NCBI GenBank assembly: GCA_034421015.1
Contig: DAOUKT010000028.1
Location: 1-64,000 of the forward strand
Direction of reading: 5' to 3'
From: DAOUJW01 sp034421015
GTDB taxonomy: Bacteria; Chloroflexota; Dehalococcoidia; Lucifugimonadales; UBA2985
DNA: 64,000 nucleotides
The notes under the pieces were generated by a model. It saw nothing but the letters and a program-made list of their open reading frames with translations. It did not search any database and was not told the DNA's origin. This document shows, in pieces, positions 1 through 11,462 of the stretch. Position 1 is the first letter of the stretch. Each line of letters starts with the position of its first letter. Made by a program: the position numbers and the translations under genes.

Positions 1-40
1 TCCCCTATCTACACCCAACACCTTATACTCCTACCACCAC

Positions 41-113
41 GGGGCTGTAGCTCAGTCGGGAGAGCGCCTCCTTTGCACGGAGGAGGTCAGGGGTTCGACT
101 CCCCTCAGCTCCA
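41..113 (+). tRNA. tRNA-Ala (anticodon TGC)
   Basis: The sequence folds into a complete cloverleaf of 73 nt. The acceptor arms GGGGCTG and CAGCTCC pair with a G3-T70 wobble, the identity element read by alanyl-tRNA synthetase. The anticodon stem CCTCC/GGAGG encloses the loop TTTGCAC, giving anticodon TGC. The T arm carries GGTTCGACT. The discriminator base is A and CCA is not encoded (the DNA reads cat next). Confidence 0.97.
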
Positions 114-298
114 CATCCGTAAACAAATCAAGAACTTTCAGCTTGATGTTCGTCTTGGAATTGTAGTCGGAGCTGATCTGCCCTCATGGACTGCCCCGTC
201 ATGACGTCCCGTTTTCCCTGACGACCTTAACGAGGAGGTCGCCGCGCTCATAGCCGAGTCTCTGCGAGTCCCTGGACTGCGAGAGGCCGTGTGCCGCC

Positions 299-2536
299 TT
301 ATCCGCCGGACCCGGCCTGGCCCGAGCCGCTGTCGCCGGGACCTTCGCCCTCCCACAGCCTCTCCGCCGCGCCCATGTGCGCGTCGATGGCGTCACGCAA
401 TCTCTCCGCCGATTCATATTTGAGACGGCGCACCAGGTAAGCGAATTCGCGAGAGTCCACTGCGGGCACCGTCAGGTCTTTGGAGTTGCCTCGCACCACT
501 CGCAGCGCGTCTATAAGTCGCCTGAGGAAGCCGTAGGTCTCCCCCATTTCGCCCGCCTGGGCCCGCGTGATGTAGCCGCCATCCCTCAGACCGGCTATCG
601 CCTCCATCGTGTTCACCACCCGCAGAGCTGCGTCATCGCGGCCCCGGGCCACCTGCCATGCCTGCACGTAGTACTCCACGTCGGTCAGGCCTCCACGGCT
701 GTACTTGGCGTTCAGCGCTCCTCTCTCCACCAGCTCGTCCGCCTGGCGGCCTCGCAGGTGCCGGACGTTCTCCACGTCCAGCGGCCTGCCGGAGTAGACG
801 AAGTCGTCGCGCGCCGCCGTGAGGAGTTCGCCCAGCGCAGCGTCGCCGGCCACCGGGCGCAGCTTCACCAGGGCCATGCGCTCGAACTGGCGCGCCGCGC
901 CGCCCTCCGAGTAGTAGTCGCGGAAGCCGTCGAGGGTGCAGGCAAGGGCTCCGGCGTTGCCGTGAGGTCGCAGGCGCATGTCCACCTCGAATATGCCCTC
1001 CCTCCGAGTCCTCAGCGTGCCAAGGAATGCCCTCACGAAGTCGCCGAAGAAGCGGGCGTTTGGCGCAGAGTCCGGTCCCGCCGTGCTGCCCTCGCCCTCG
1101 TATGCGAAGATCAGCTCCACGTCCGAGCCGAAGCCCATCTCGCGCCCGCCGAACTTCCCCAGCGCGCAGATGCACCAGGCGCATGGCCGTCCGTCTGGCA
1201 GGAGAGGCTCACCGTACTGCTCGGCCAGTCTTGCGTATGAGAGAGCGGCCGCCTCCCGCACCATCACCTCGCCCAGCCCGGTCAGCTCCATCGCAAACTC
1301 GTTGAACCCGATGCGGCCGGTGATGTGCCGCAGGTCAATGCGAAACATCTCCCTGTCCTTGAACCCGTTGAGCGCATCCACCCTCTCGGAGTGGTCGCTC
1401 AGCCTGGCCAGGCTGACGCCCAGGTCCTCCTCCAGTCGCTGGACAGGCCTGGCCTCGTCCAGGGACGGCACGTCCACCACGACGGGAAACAGGTTCTCGT
1501 GCTGCATCCTCAGGAAGTCCTCCCACAGGAACTCGCTCACGCCCATCAGCTGCGCCAGAGTGCCTTGCACCGTCGCCGATTCCAGATTCTGCACGTCGCT
1601 GCTCCAGTCCGGCCGGGATAGTATCTGGAGCGTCAGGGCGTTGAACTGCCGCATCGCCAGCGCCGGGTTGGGCGAACTCGGCAGTAGATGAGTGAACTGC
1701 TTGATGAGGGCGGCGGCCACGCGCACCTTGCGCAGGTCCTCCTCGCCGGTGATCTTCCCGCCGTCGCGCCCCGTCACCATGAACACGTCCCACGTCTCCC
1801 CGCCGACGGTGCGTATCTCCGCCCTCTCGATGTTGACGTTCAGCACGGCAAGGGCGTTGGCGAAAGCGTACAGGAAGCCAAGGGTGTCCGTGGAGCGAAT
1901 AACAACCTGCGTGTGGTGCGGCGACGCATCGTTGCTCACCTCTATGGACACCGGATACACGCGCTCGCTGAGGCCGCCGGATGCCAGGAGGGCCTCGCTG
2001 ACTCTGTCGGTCAGCTGCTCCCTGGCCGCGTCCCGCCGTCCCGCCGCCAGCAGCGCCACGAATTCCTGCAGGTCCGCCCGGAACCGCTCCCACACATCGT
2101 CGGGCGCGGGGGAAATGGCTCGCACGCGGAAAACGTCCAGCAGCCTGCGCGACACGGGCGCGGGCGCCGGCCCTGTCCCTAGCCCCCTCCGAATCCGCCG
2201 TCTTGCCGGCCCGGAGACGCCTCGGCGCGGAGGCGCGGCCGGTTGAGCGGCCGGCACACGCAGAGTGAACACGTCTGCGCTTTCGATGTTCATGCCGTAC
2301 GCCGGAAACAGTCCGGAGATGGTGGCCAGCGCGCCAACCCAGTCCGATGTGCAGACCGTAACCGTCCAGCAGTCCTCACCGGCGGCCTCGGTGTGGACAG
2401 CCACGGTGTCCGGCATCTGCGCCATGCTCAGCAGCCGGTCGTGAAGCGCCCGCTCATCGGCTCCGAACCCCTCATAGGCCGCGCCCAGCTGCTCAAAGGG
2501 CGAAGTGGATCCCGCTGCCTCCGTTACATCCGTCAT
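299..2536 (-). CDS. ACT-ACT-GlnE-like nucleotidyltransferase hybrid
   Basis: A 745-residue protein resembling one half of glutamine synthetase adenylyltransferase (GlnE) joined to ACT-type sensor domains as in GlnD. Two ACT-like segments are visible, near residues 43-93 and 205-255. A GlnE-type nucleotidyltransferase core follows: LGKFGG then GSDVEL near residues 460-475. The GlnE-type helical motif YSRGGLTDVEYYVQ lies at about 610-625. GlnE normally has two nucleotidyltransferase/helical modules (about 950 residues); here only one is present. The metal-binding pair usually written DxD reads DVE. The role is probably nucleotidylylation of glutamine synthetase or a related nitrogen regulator in response to a small ligand, but the target is unproven. 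The ATG start at 2536 is clear. The tail is rich in Gly and Ser. Confidence 0.75.
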   Translation of the reverse strand: MTDVTEAAGSTSPFEQLGAAYEGFGADERALHDRLLSMAQMPDTVAVHTEAAGEDCWTVTVCTSDWVGALATISGLFPAYGMNIESADVFTLRVPAAQPAAPPRRGVSGPARRRIRRGLGTGPAPAPVSRRLLDVFRVRAISPAPDDVWERFRADLQEFVALLAAGRRDAAREQLTDRVSEALLASGGLSERVYPVSIEVSNDASPHHTQVVIRSTDTLGFLYAFANALAVLNVNIERAEIRTVGGETWDVFMVTGRDGGKITGEEDLRKVRVAAALIKQFTHLLPSSPNPALAMRQFNALTLQILSRPDWSSDVQNLESATVQGTLAQLMGVSEFLWEDFLRMQHENLFPVVVDVPSLDEARPVQRLEEDLGVSLARLSDHSERVDALNGFKDREMFRIDLRHITGRIGFNEFAMELTGLGEVMVREAAALSYARLAEQYGEPLLPDGRPCAWCICALGKFGGREMGFGSDVELIFAYEGEGSTAGPDSAPNARFFGDFVRAFLGTLRTRREGIFEVDMRLRPHGNAGALACTLDGFRDYYSEGGAARQFERMALVKLRPVAGDAALGELLTAARDDFVYSGRPLDVENVRHLRGRQADELVERGALNAKYSRGGLTDVEYYVQAWQVARGRDDAALRVVNTMEAIAGLRDGGYITRAQAGEMGETYGFLRRLIDALRVVRGNSKDLTVPAVDSREFAYLVRRLKYESAERLRDAIDAHMGAAERLWEGEGPGDSGSGQAGSGG

Positions 2537-2681
2537 GCTACGCCTCCGGCCCGTGCGGAGGGGCCTCCTCCGGCCGGCCGATTCCCCGCCGGGTCAACAC
2601 GTCCTTCAAATCCATGATAGCATACACGACGACTGGACTGCCCGGACGTTGAGTCGCGTCCAGTGGTATGGTGATGCAAAT

Positions 2682-3884
2682 ATGAGCGATCTCGACGAGC
2701 TTCTGTCTGCATTCGACGAAGGCCTGCTGGTGCGTCCCTCGCATCTGGTCCCCAACGTGGTGGACCTTGCAAGGGCCCTGGCGTCCCTGGCCGGGGCCCC
2801 GGCCGTTGCGCCGAGCCACAACTCCGATGCCGTGAAACGCCTCATCGGCCACGCTGACCACCTTGTGTTCGCGCTTGTCGACGGCATGGGCGCGGAGCAG
2901 GTTGAAGCGCTGCCGGAGGACGCCTTTCTGCGCCGTCACCTTCGCGCCGAGTTGCAGACCGTATTCCCCTCCTCCACTGCGCCCGCCGTCACGTCCTTTG
3001 CCACCGGCGAGTGGCCGGCCAGGCACGGCGTGACCGGCTGGTGGACACACCTTCCGCAAATCGGGGCGGCCGCGGCCGTCCTGCCCTTCGTGACCAGGTC
3101 CAACGCGCGGCCGCTGGCCTCGCTGGGTGTCACGCCTGACGACGTCTACCTGCTGCCTCCACTGCTGCGAGACGTCGAGCGGGACGCGCTGAGCGTATTT
3201 CCGCGCCAGATTGTCAACAGCGTCTACTCCGTCTACCTCAGCGGCGACCGGCCGCGGCAGGGTTACTCGTCGCTGCGCGAGGCCGTGGACGTGGTGACTT
3301 CGCGGGTCGCAGGTGCGGTCGCCCCCACCTACACCTTCGTCTACACGCCCCTGGTAGACGCCGCAGCCCACCGGTATGGAGCGTTTCACCCACGGACTCT
3401 CGAGACCGTAGCGGGGATTAACGCCGAAATGGAGAGGCTGGCAGACGGCATCCGGGGCGCTGGCAAACTGGTGGTAAGCGCCGACCACGGCCTGCTGGAC
3501 GCTCCGCCCGGCGCGAGGTGGCGGCTCGTGCCCTCTCACCGGGTAACGGGCGCGTTGAGGTTCGCGCCCTCCGGCGACGCCAGGGTGCTGTACCTCCACC
3601 TTGAGGCAGGCTCCGGTACGGCAGACCTCGACGTCCTGCAGAGCCGCCTCGGCAATCGCTTCCTGCTGATCTCGATTCAGGAGGCCGAAGACCTGGAGCT
3701 GTTCGGGCCGGGCCTCATCTCACCCGCAGTCAGGGAGCGCATGGGGGACGTTATAGCCATCTCCAGAGGGAGCGACGTGGTGGCCTACGAGGCGAACGCA
3801 CGGATGAGGTCCACCATGGATGAGAAGTCACAGCACTCCGGCCTGTCCCACTCGGAGATGCGGGCGCCGCTGGTGGTAGCGTAA
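2682..3884 (+). CDS. Alkaline phosphatase superfamily protein (nucleotide pyrophosphatase/phosphodiesterase type)
   Basis: A 400-residue protein of the type I phosphodiesterase/nucleotide pyrophosphatase branch of the alkaline phosphatase superfamily. It shows the family metal-site pattern: VDGMG near the N terminus, the PSSTAPAVTSFATG segment that carries the Thr/Ser nucleophile region, PLVDAAAHRYG, and a late SADHG. These enzymes hydrolyse phosphodiester or phosphomonoester bonds using two metal ions, and the substrate cannot be read from sequence. No signal peptide is seen. The frame is open upstream, but ATG at 2682 is chosen because the protein-like sequence begins there and the upstream codons overlap the divergent gene's 5' end. 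It is divergent from the ACT-GlnE hybrid, so 2537-2681 should hold both promoters. Confidence 0.85.
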   Translation: MSDLDELLSAFDEGLLVRPSHLVPNVVDLARALASLAGAPAVAPSHNSDAVKRLIGHADHLVFALVDGMGAEQVEALPEDAFLRRHLRAELQTVFPSSTAPAVTSFATGEWPARHGVTGWWTHLPQIGAAAAVLPFVTRSNARPLASLGVTPDDVYLLPPLLRDVERDALSVFPRQIVNSVYSVYLSGDRPRQGYSSLREAVDVVTSRVAGAVAPTYTFVYTPLVDAAAHRYGAFHPRTLETVAGINAEMERLADGIRGAGKLVVSADHGLLDAPPGARWRLVPSHRVTGALRFAPSGDARVLYLHLEAGSGTADLDVLQSRLGNRFLLISIQEAEDLELFGPGLISPAVRERMGDVIAISRGSDVVAYEANARMRSTMDEKSQHSGLSHSEMRAPLVVA

Positions 3885-3901
3885 AGCCGTCCTGGAAATA
3901 A

Positions 3902-4100
3902 TTTCTCCGTAGTCCTGCCGGGCTGCCGGAAGACGTGGAGCTCGCCGGACGCTACCCGCGCGATCTCTCCAAGGGCGAGCGCCAGCGCATCGCAATCGCC
4001 CGGGCCATGGCTGCCGGACCGCGAGCGCTCATATGCGACGAGGTGACTTCGCCGGCGGCAACTACCTCGTATTATAACAGGAGTTCCATTGACACCAATT
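3902..4100 (+). pseudogene. Relic of an ABC-transporter ATPase (signature region only)
   Basis: This frame has no start and opens right after a stop at 3899-3901. It reads LPEDVELAGRYPRDLSKGERQ followed by RIAIARAMAAGPRALICDEVTS, which is the ABC signature motif, the downstream helix and Walker B (CDE) of an OppF/DppF-like ATPase. Similarity ends abruptly after about 45 residues, and the frame stops at 4098-4100. Walker A and the rest of the domain are absent. It looks like a decayed gene fragment between two intact genes. Confidence 0.7.
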
Positions 4101-4173
4101 GACCTCACTCGCATAATCTCACTAGCTCCAAGGCGCTCCGCACACCGCTGCCGGCAAGGGAGGAAACCCGGCT

Positions 4174-5820
4174 TTGGACATCCACCACGCCCTCTTCGCG
4201 ATTGGCCTCCTCATCGTCGTCGCCAAACTGCTGGAAGGCGTTTTCAAGCGATTCGGGGTGAACTCGATTTTCGCCTACGCCGTCACCGGGGTCATCCTCG
4301 GCCCGATGACCGGCCTGGTGGAGTCCGGCTCCGACATTGAACTCGTCCTGAACATAGGCATCTTCATCTTCTTCTTCCTCATTGGAATGGAGGAGCTTGA
4401 TATTGCTGGCTTCGTTGCCGCCATCCGGGGCCGCCTGTTCATCGCCTCCGTACTCTCCGTTGTCATCTCCCTCCTCGCGTCTCTGGCCGTCACTACGGAC
4501 GTCCTCTTTGACCTGAACCTTGGTCTGAACTTCACCCAGGCCTTGGCGCTGGCGGGAGTGCTGTCCCTGTCCAGCCTTGGAATCACGGCCAAGGTGCTTG
4601 TGGACGAGGGCTTTATCAAGGAGCCCGTAGGCGTCCAGATTTTCACGGCCGTAGTCATCGCCGAGCTAATAGCGTTGTTCGTGGTTGGGTTCGCCGTGAG
4701 TGAGCACGTGGGCGCTGCAGAACACGGACAACCGGTGGATCCGGTTGGCATGCTCATCCTGATTGGACAGATACTGGCCTTTGCAGTGGTCACGTGGCTG
4801 TTCTCCACCAGGATCCTTCCCAAGGTGATAGTCCTGCTGCACCGCATTCTGCAGGTGCCCCAGCTGTCATTCGGATTGCTGCTGGGCGGGCTTTTCCTGG
4901 TGGTGACCGGAGCCGAGCGCGTCGGTCTTCACGGCTCCCTTGGAGCGCTGCTGTTCGGCGCCGCCCTCTCCATGCTGCCATACCAGGTCCGGCGCGACAT
5001 CATGCCGGGAATGAAGGGCGCCGCAGAGGGGTTTTTCGTGCCTCTCTTCTTCGCGTCCGCCGGCCTGCACTTCAGCCGGGATTTCCTGGACCTCGCGCCG
5101 GAGACCATTGCGGCGCTGACGCTGTTGCCCCTTGCCGGCAAATTCGCGGGGGCTTTCATCAGCGCATTCGTCACTCGCCTGGAATCGCCACTGGCCATAG
5201 CCTCAGGCCTCATGGCCAAGGGCGTGGCGGAAATCGCACTGCTGCTTCTGCTGCTGCACACAGGCGCGATCGACAAGGGAGTATTCTCACTGCTGGTCCT
5301 GGTGATGCTTGGATACATGTTGCTGACGCCAATGGGAATCGCCTTCACACTGAGGAGGCTTGACCACACTGAGGAGGCCACCCCCAGTGACAGGATACCC
5401 CCGTCCCTGGAGAGGTTCGCCCTGGAGGGAATCAAAGTCCAGGACATTCTGGATCGTTCTCGAAGCCATCCGGAGCAGTCGATCTCGGTCAAGACCTTCG
5501 CCGACAACTGGATATTGCCGGAGCAGCAGGACTACGTTGTAGTGAACAACGGGAGGCTGTCCGGAATCGTGTCCGTGAGCATGCTGCGATACCTCCCCCG
5601 CAGCAGCTGGGAGCGCACCCCCCTTGGCAACGTGCAGCGCCAGGCCACGCCCTACGCCTACTCCAACGAGTCGGTTGAGGACGCGTTGCAGCGGATGACC
5701 GAAAGCTCGCTCACCGTGCTTCCCGTGGTGGACTCGGAAACCAACGAGTTCATTGGCTCAATCGCCAGCTACGAGGTACTGGAGATGCTGGTGCTCACGG
5801 CCCAGGGACACGAAGTCTGA
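4174..5820 (+). CDS. Kef-type monovalent cation:proton antiporter with C-terminal CBS region
   Basis: A 548-residue CPA2-family membrane antiporter. Residues 1 to about 400 are a run of roughly a dozen hydrophobic helices with the family signatures FFLIGMEEL in an early helix and LSLSSLGITAKVL in the discontinuous helix region. From about 410 the protein becomes soluble; a CBS-like pair is visible (YVVVNNGRLSGIVSVSML and the later LTVLPVVDSETNEFIG). It thus has CBS-type rather than RCK/TrkA-N control. It is expected in the cytoplasmic membrane exchanging K+ or Na+ for H+. The start is TTG at 4174 because a clear ribosome site (gggagg) lies about 8 nt upstream; no ATG fits. Confidence 0.88.
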   Translation: MDIHHALFAIGLLIVVAKLLEGVFKRFGVNSIFAYAVTGVILGPMTGLVESGSDIELVLNIGIFIFFFLIGMEELDIAGFVAAIRGRLFIASVLSVVISLLASLAVTTDVLFDLNLGLNFTQALALAGVLSLSSLGITAKVLVDEGFIKEPVGVQIFTAVVIAELIALFVVGFAVSEHVGAAEHGQPVDPVGMLILIGQILAFAVVTWLFSTRILPKVIVLLHRILQVPQLSFGLLLGGLFLVVTGAERVGLHGSLGALLFGAALSMLPYQVRRDIMPGMKGAAEGFFVPLFFASAGLHFSRDFLDLAPETIAALTLLPLAGKFAGAFISAFVTRLESPLAIASGLMAKGVAEIALLLLLLHTGAIDKGVFSLLVLVMLGYMLLTPMGIAFTLRRLDHTEEATPSDRIPPSLERFALEGIKVQDILDRSRSHPEQSISVKTFADNWILPEQQDYVVVNNGRLSGIVSVSMLRYLPRSSWERTPLGNVQRQATPYAYSNESVEDALQRMTESSLTVLPVVDSETNEFIGSIASYEVLEMLVLTAQGHEV

Positions 5821-6045
5821 CCGGACAGGTTCCTGGTAGGCCGACGACTGGGATTGCCCAATGGAAGTGGAAACTGCTAGCATGTGGGTGTGGCAACGCA
5901 CGGTCGGCGGAGGCCGCAGGAGTCGGCACAGATTCCACGGCTTCGAAAAGGCCCTCAGAGATTGTGGCCGTGAACCCCGCAGGATGCGGTCTCCATGCCA
6001 CGGACAACCGCTCCTGCCTAGTACACCTGTGAAAGGAGAGACGAA

Positions 6046-8178
<2,133 letters not shown>

Positions 8179-8241
8179 CCCCGGTCTGCTACTTTCAGCG
8201 GTCCAGAAACACGCTGACTGTCAGGGCACAAATCGAGCGTC

Positions 8242-8277
8242 ACGCCGCAGGCGGACACGGGAGTCCGCCTGCGGCGT
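8242..8277. terminator. Strong 15-bp hairpin between convergent genes
   Basis: A perfect 15-bp inverted repeat (8242-8256 with 8263-8277, loop ACGGGA) lies between the 3' ends of katG and the convergent lipoprotein gene. It lacks a long T-run, so it may act as a bidirectional terminator or mRNA-stabilising hairpin. Confidence 0.6.
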
Positions 8278-8429
8278 CCGTTCAGAAGCTTGCCTACAGG
8301 CGTATAGTGCACGCCCCACTCGTAGACGAAGAGCAGCGCGCCAGCCGCCGGATTATTCCCGTGAGTCGGTCTGTGCATACGCAATTCCTGGAAATGCGCC
8401 GGAACCGGGTGAAGCCATTTTGCTTGGGA

Positions 8430-8984
8430 TCAGTTGAAATACTCGTCCTCGCTGAACCTGGTCCAGGACTTGAATACGGGGAAAGGCAGGGGAAGGACAT
8501 TGTCCGGGTCGTTCACCCGGAATGAGATATTCCCTTCATCGAAGAGGTCCCGGACCGAGATGGAGACGCCCTCCGTCGGGATGCAGTCTTCGCACTCAGT
8601 CGGAAACTGCTGCCTTGAACCGGGAGCGTTGAAGCTGAGGGTGTACTCGGAGCCGTTGGCCTTTACGCTGTAGCTCTCCGCGAATATCTCCCACTCGTTC
8701 ACCGCGTACGCCCCCTCCGCGTACTGGGCCCAGAGGGAGATGCCATTGTGGAAATCCAGGATAACCCCCCTCCTGGGGTCGCCGTCCACGTGGGGATCGA
8801 ACTGGCGGAAGGAGCGGTCCTGCAACTCGGCCACCACTTTCTCCCTGTCGGCTTCCGAGACCTCAACGGATTCCTCCTCGCAGCCGGGCAGGACCGCCGC
8901 AGCCAGTGCGAGAGCCATCAGGAAGACCAGAGGGCAAAGAACCCCCGCATGCAGCCCTCTGGAGTGGGGAACGCCGGTACGCAA
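8430..8984 (-). CDS. Predicted lipoprotein of unknown function
   Basis: About 184 residues with a hydrophobic stretch (PLVFLMALALAAAVLPGC) ending in a lipobox, so it is probably exported and lipid-anchored. The mature part is acidic and has a CEDC pair near its C-terminal third. No family is recognised. It starts only 6 nt after the stop of the upstream CoA-transferase gene on the same strand, so co-transcription is likely. The start is uncertain: TTG at 8984 keeps the frame full length, but an internal start closer to the hydrophobic segment is possible. Confidence 0.6.
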   Translation of the reverse strand: MRTGVPHSRGLHAGVLCPLVFLMALALAAAVLPGCEEESVEVSEADREKVVAELQDRSFRQFDPHVDGDPRRGVILDFHNGISLWAQYAEGAYAVNEWEIFAESYSVKANGSEYTLSFNAPGSRQQFPTECEDCIPTEGVSISVRDLFDEGNISFRVNDPDNVLPLPFPVFKSWTRFSEDEYFN

Positions 8985-8990
8985 CGGGGC

Positions 8991-10214
8991 CTAGTAGATG
9001 ACCTGCTCTTCCATGAGCTGCTCTATCTCCTCCCGGGAGAGGCCAAGGAAGTCGTGGAAGACCTCCTTGTTGTGCTGGCCGATTGCGGGAGCAGCCTTGT
9101 ACTTGCGCTCCGGTATGGCGCTGAACTGGCCCTGCAGCCCCATGCTAACCCGCTTCCCTATCTCAATGTGGTCCGTCTCTACGAACTGGTCCCTGAACTG
9201 GAGCTGCGGGTCGTTTAGCAGCGCCTCGTTGTTCTGTGACGGACCTGCAGGCACGCCCACCGCCTGAAGCCGCTCCATCACCTCCAGGTTCGTGAGGGTC
9301 AAGGTCCACTCGGTGATAAGCTCGTCCAGATCCCTGACGTTTTGGTGTCTGCTGAAGGAGTCGCAGAAGCGCTCGTCCTCCAGCCACTCCGGGTGACCGG
9401 CGGCCTTGCAGAACGCCGCCCACTGCGCCTCGTTGTGGACGGAGAGGGCGACCCACTTGTCGTCGCCCTGGCATCGATACAGGTTGTGGGGAACGGCCAG
9501 GTCGTCCCTGTTGCCGCGAGGCTCAGCGACCCTGCCGTTCATGGCGTAGTCAAGAAGCTGGCCGGGGATCATGCCCATCACGGTTTCGGCCATGGAGTGG
9601 TCGATGTACAGGCCCTCCCCCGTGCGCTGCCGGTGGTACAGGGCTGTGATGATGAGGTAGGCGAGGGTCAGGCCGACGGTGTAGTCGGGCCATGTGCCGC
9701 CCATGCCTGTCGGTGTGCCGCCCTCGTATCCCGTCATCGACGGCAGGCTGGCGAAGGCCTGGTTGGCCGGGCCCATGCCCGCAACGTCCTTCAGGGGGCC
9801 GGTCTTGCCCAGGGAGGAGTTGGACAGGAGGATGATGTCCGGCTTGATGGCCTTGAGCTTCTCGTAGGTCAGGCCGAAGCGCTCCACCACCGGCGTGGTG
9901 AAGGCCTCAATCACAACGTCCGACTCCTTGATGATGCGATAAGCGAGCTCCTGGGCCTTGGGCTTGGTCATGTCCAGGGTGCAGCCCTTCTTGCTGTAGT
10001 TGACGGAGTTGAAGGTTGCCACCCTGTTCCAGGACGGCTCCGGGCCCGGGATAATGCCGCCAACCGCGCCGCTCCGCACCAGGTCAGGGCGGGCCTTGCT
10101 CTCTATCCTTATGACGTCCGCGCCCAGGGTCGCAAGCCACGATCCGGCAAGGGGCGCGGCGAGAATCCACCCGAAGTCTGCGACTCTGATGCCTTCAAAT
10201 GGCAGCTTGCCCAT
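8991..10214 (-). CDS. Family III CoA-transferase (CaiB/BaiF), catalytic-type subunit
   Basis: A 407-residue family III CoA-transferase. The N terminus (VADFGWILAAPLAGSWLATLGADVIRIE) is the characteristic CoA-binding Rossmann-like start. The segment WPDYTVG carries an Asp at the place where the catalytic Asp of formyl-CoA transferase and relatives forms the acyl anhydride. It moves CoA between carboxylic acids; the acids cannot be deduced. ATG at 10214 follows an aggagg site. It lies 33 nt downstream of a second family III gene (10248-11462), and the two probably form an alpha/beta complex or act on successive substrates. Confidence 0.88.
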   Translation of the reverse strand: MGKLPFEGIRVADFGWILAAPLAGSWLATLGADVIRIESKARPDLVRSGAVGGIIPGPEPSWNRVATFNSVNYSKKGCTLDMTKPKAQELAYRIIKESDVVIEAFTTPVVERFGLTYEKLKAIKPDIILLSNSSLGKTGPLKDVAGMGPANQAFASLPSMTGYEGGTPTGMGGTWPDYTVGLTLAYLIITALYHRQRTGEGLYIDHSMAETVMGMIPGQLLDYAMNGRVAEPRGNRDDLAVPHNLYRCQGDDKWVALSVHNEAQWAAFCKAAGHPEWLEDERFCDSFSRHQNVRDLDELITEWTLTLTNLEVMERLQAVGVPAGPSQNNEALLNDPQLQFRDQFVETDHIEIGKRVSMGLQGQFSAIPERKYKAAPAIGQHNKEVFHDFLGLSREEIEQLMEEQVIY

Positions 10215-10247
10215 GACCTACCTCCTGCGATTGCTGCTGTGTCGCCC

Positions 10248-11462
10248 CTAGATTACGCCGGACTGGTAGAGGTGGACCAGGTCCTCCGGCGTGCGCCCAA
10301 GCTCGCGGACTAACACGTCGCTGTTGTGCTCGCCGAGCATGGGGGCGCGGTTGCGAATCTCGGACTGGTGGGCCGAGAGCTTGTAGGAGATGCCGGGGTA
10401 CTCGTACGTGCCGGCAACGGGGTGCTCCACGTCCCGGAAGAACTCCCTGTAGCGGTACTGCTCCTCCCTGTAGACGTCGGCGGCGGTGTTGAGGGGAAAA
10501 ACGCCCAGGCCGGCGTCCTGGCCCTTCTCAAAAAGCTCCGCCTTGGTGTAATCCATCATCCAGGACATAATGTGGGCTTCCAGGATGTCCGTATTGTCGC
10601 GGCGTGATTCGGGGGTCGAGCAAATCTCGTCCTGGGTCCACTCCGGGTTCCCCATCAGGTTGCAGAGGCGACCCCATCGAATGTCGTCCCTCTGGACGTT
10701 CAGCCCGGCAAAGTACCCGTCCTTGCACGGCTTGAACCTGGGGATGCCGTTGCCCTCCCGAGGCGGTATCTCGCCGGTGTAGGTGTACTGGGCGATGCGA
10801 GGCCTCTCCAGGCTGAAAACGGTCTCATGCTCCGATATGTCTACGAACTGGCCCTCACCCGTCATCTCCCGCTGGAAGAGGGCTACGCTTGTGCACGTGG
10901 CGGCCATCCAGCCCGACGCGAAGTAGCCCTGGTACCCCGGGCCTTTCAACGGCGACTGCTTCTCAAGGTCGGTCACCTCGTTGACGGGGGTCTCGTAGCC
11001 CGGGCCGCCCATGTGGAAGAGCACCAACTCACTGCCAACGTAGTCCCGGTAGGGTCCCTGCTGCCCGAAGGGGCTGATGGACACCATGATGAGCCGCGGG
11101 TTTATGGCGCTGAGGACGTCGTAGCCCAGACCCAACTCCTCCACGACTCCGGGCCGGTGGTTCTCGACGAGGATGTCGGCCCCCGCGACCATGTCCTTGA
11201 AGATGCGCCGGCCCTCGGCCCTGGTCAGGTCGATGGTGACGCCGCGCTTGTTCAGGTTGAGGTAGAGAAAGAGGCCGCTGGTCTCCGGGTTGGGAACGTC
11301 GCCGGGAAAGGGGCCTACGCGCCGGGATGAATCGCCGGAGCCGGGCGGTTCCACCTTGATCACGTCCGCGCCCATGTCAGCCATCAGGCGGGCTGTCCAG
11401 GGGCCTGAGACCAGATCGCCCCACTCGATTACCCTGAGTCCCTTCAGAATGCCGTCTTCCAT
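10248..11462 (-). CDS. Family III CoA-transferase (CaiB/BaiF) lacking the usual catalytic Asp
   Basis: A 404-residue family III CoA-transferase (N-terminal VIEWGDLVSGPWTARLMADMG, VENHRPGVVEELGL). In the position where the neighbouring paralogue has PDYTVG, this protein reads YQGYFASG, so the Asp that makes the covalent intermediate appears to be missing. This suggests a structural or partner subunit in a heteromeric enzyme with the downstream gene, or a non-transferase function. ATG at 11462 is preceded by an ideal aaggagg site. It is the first gene of a three-gene unit running to 8430. Confidence 0.85.
   Translation of the reverse strand: MEDGILKGLRVIEWGDLVSGPWTARLMADMGADVIKVEPPGSGDSSRRVGPFPGDVPNPETSGLFLYLNLNKRGVTIDLTRAEGRRIFKDMVAGADILVENHRPGVVEELGLGYDVLSAINPRLIMVSISPFGQQGPYRDYVGSELVLFHMGGPGYETPVNEVTDLEKQSPLKGPGYQGYFASGWMAATCTSVALFQREMTGEGQFVDISEHETVFSLERPRIAQYTYTGEIPPREGNGIPRFKPCKDGYFAGLNVQRDDIRWGRLCNLMGNPEWTQDEICSTPESRRDNTDILEAHIMSWMMDYTKAELFEKGQDAGLGVFPLNTAADVYREEQYRYREFFRDVEHPVAGTYEYPGISYKLSAHQSEIRNRAPMLGEHNSDVLVRELGRTPEDLVHLYQSGVI

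Noticed and set aside
200..298. A short protein-like frame (LNEEVAALIAESLRVPGLRE) downstream of the ACT-GlnE gene.
   Set aside because: It lacks a start, a ribosome site and a recognisable family, and is too short to call even as a relic.
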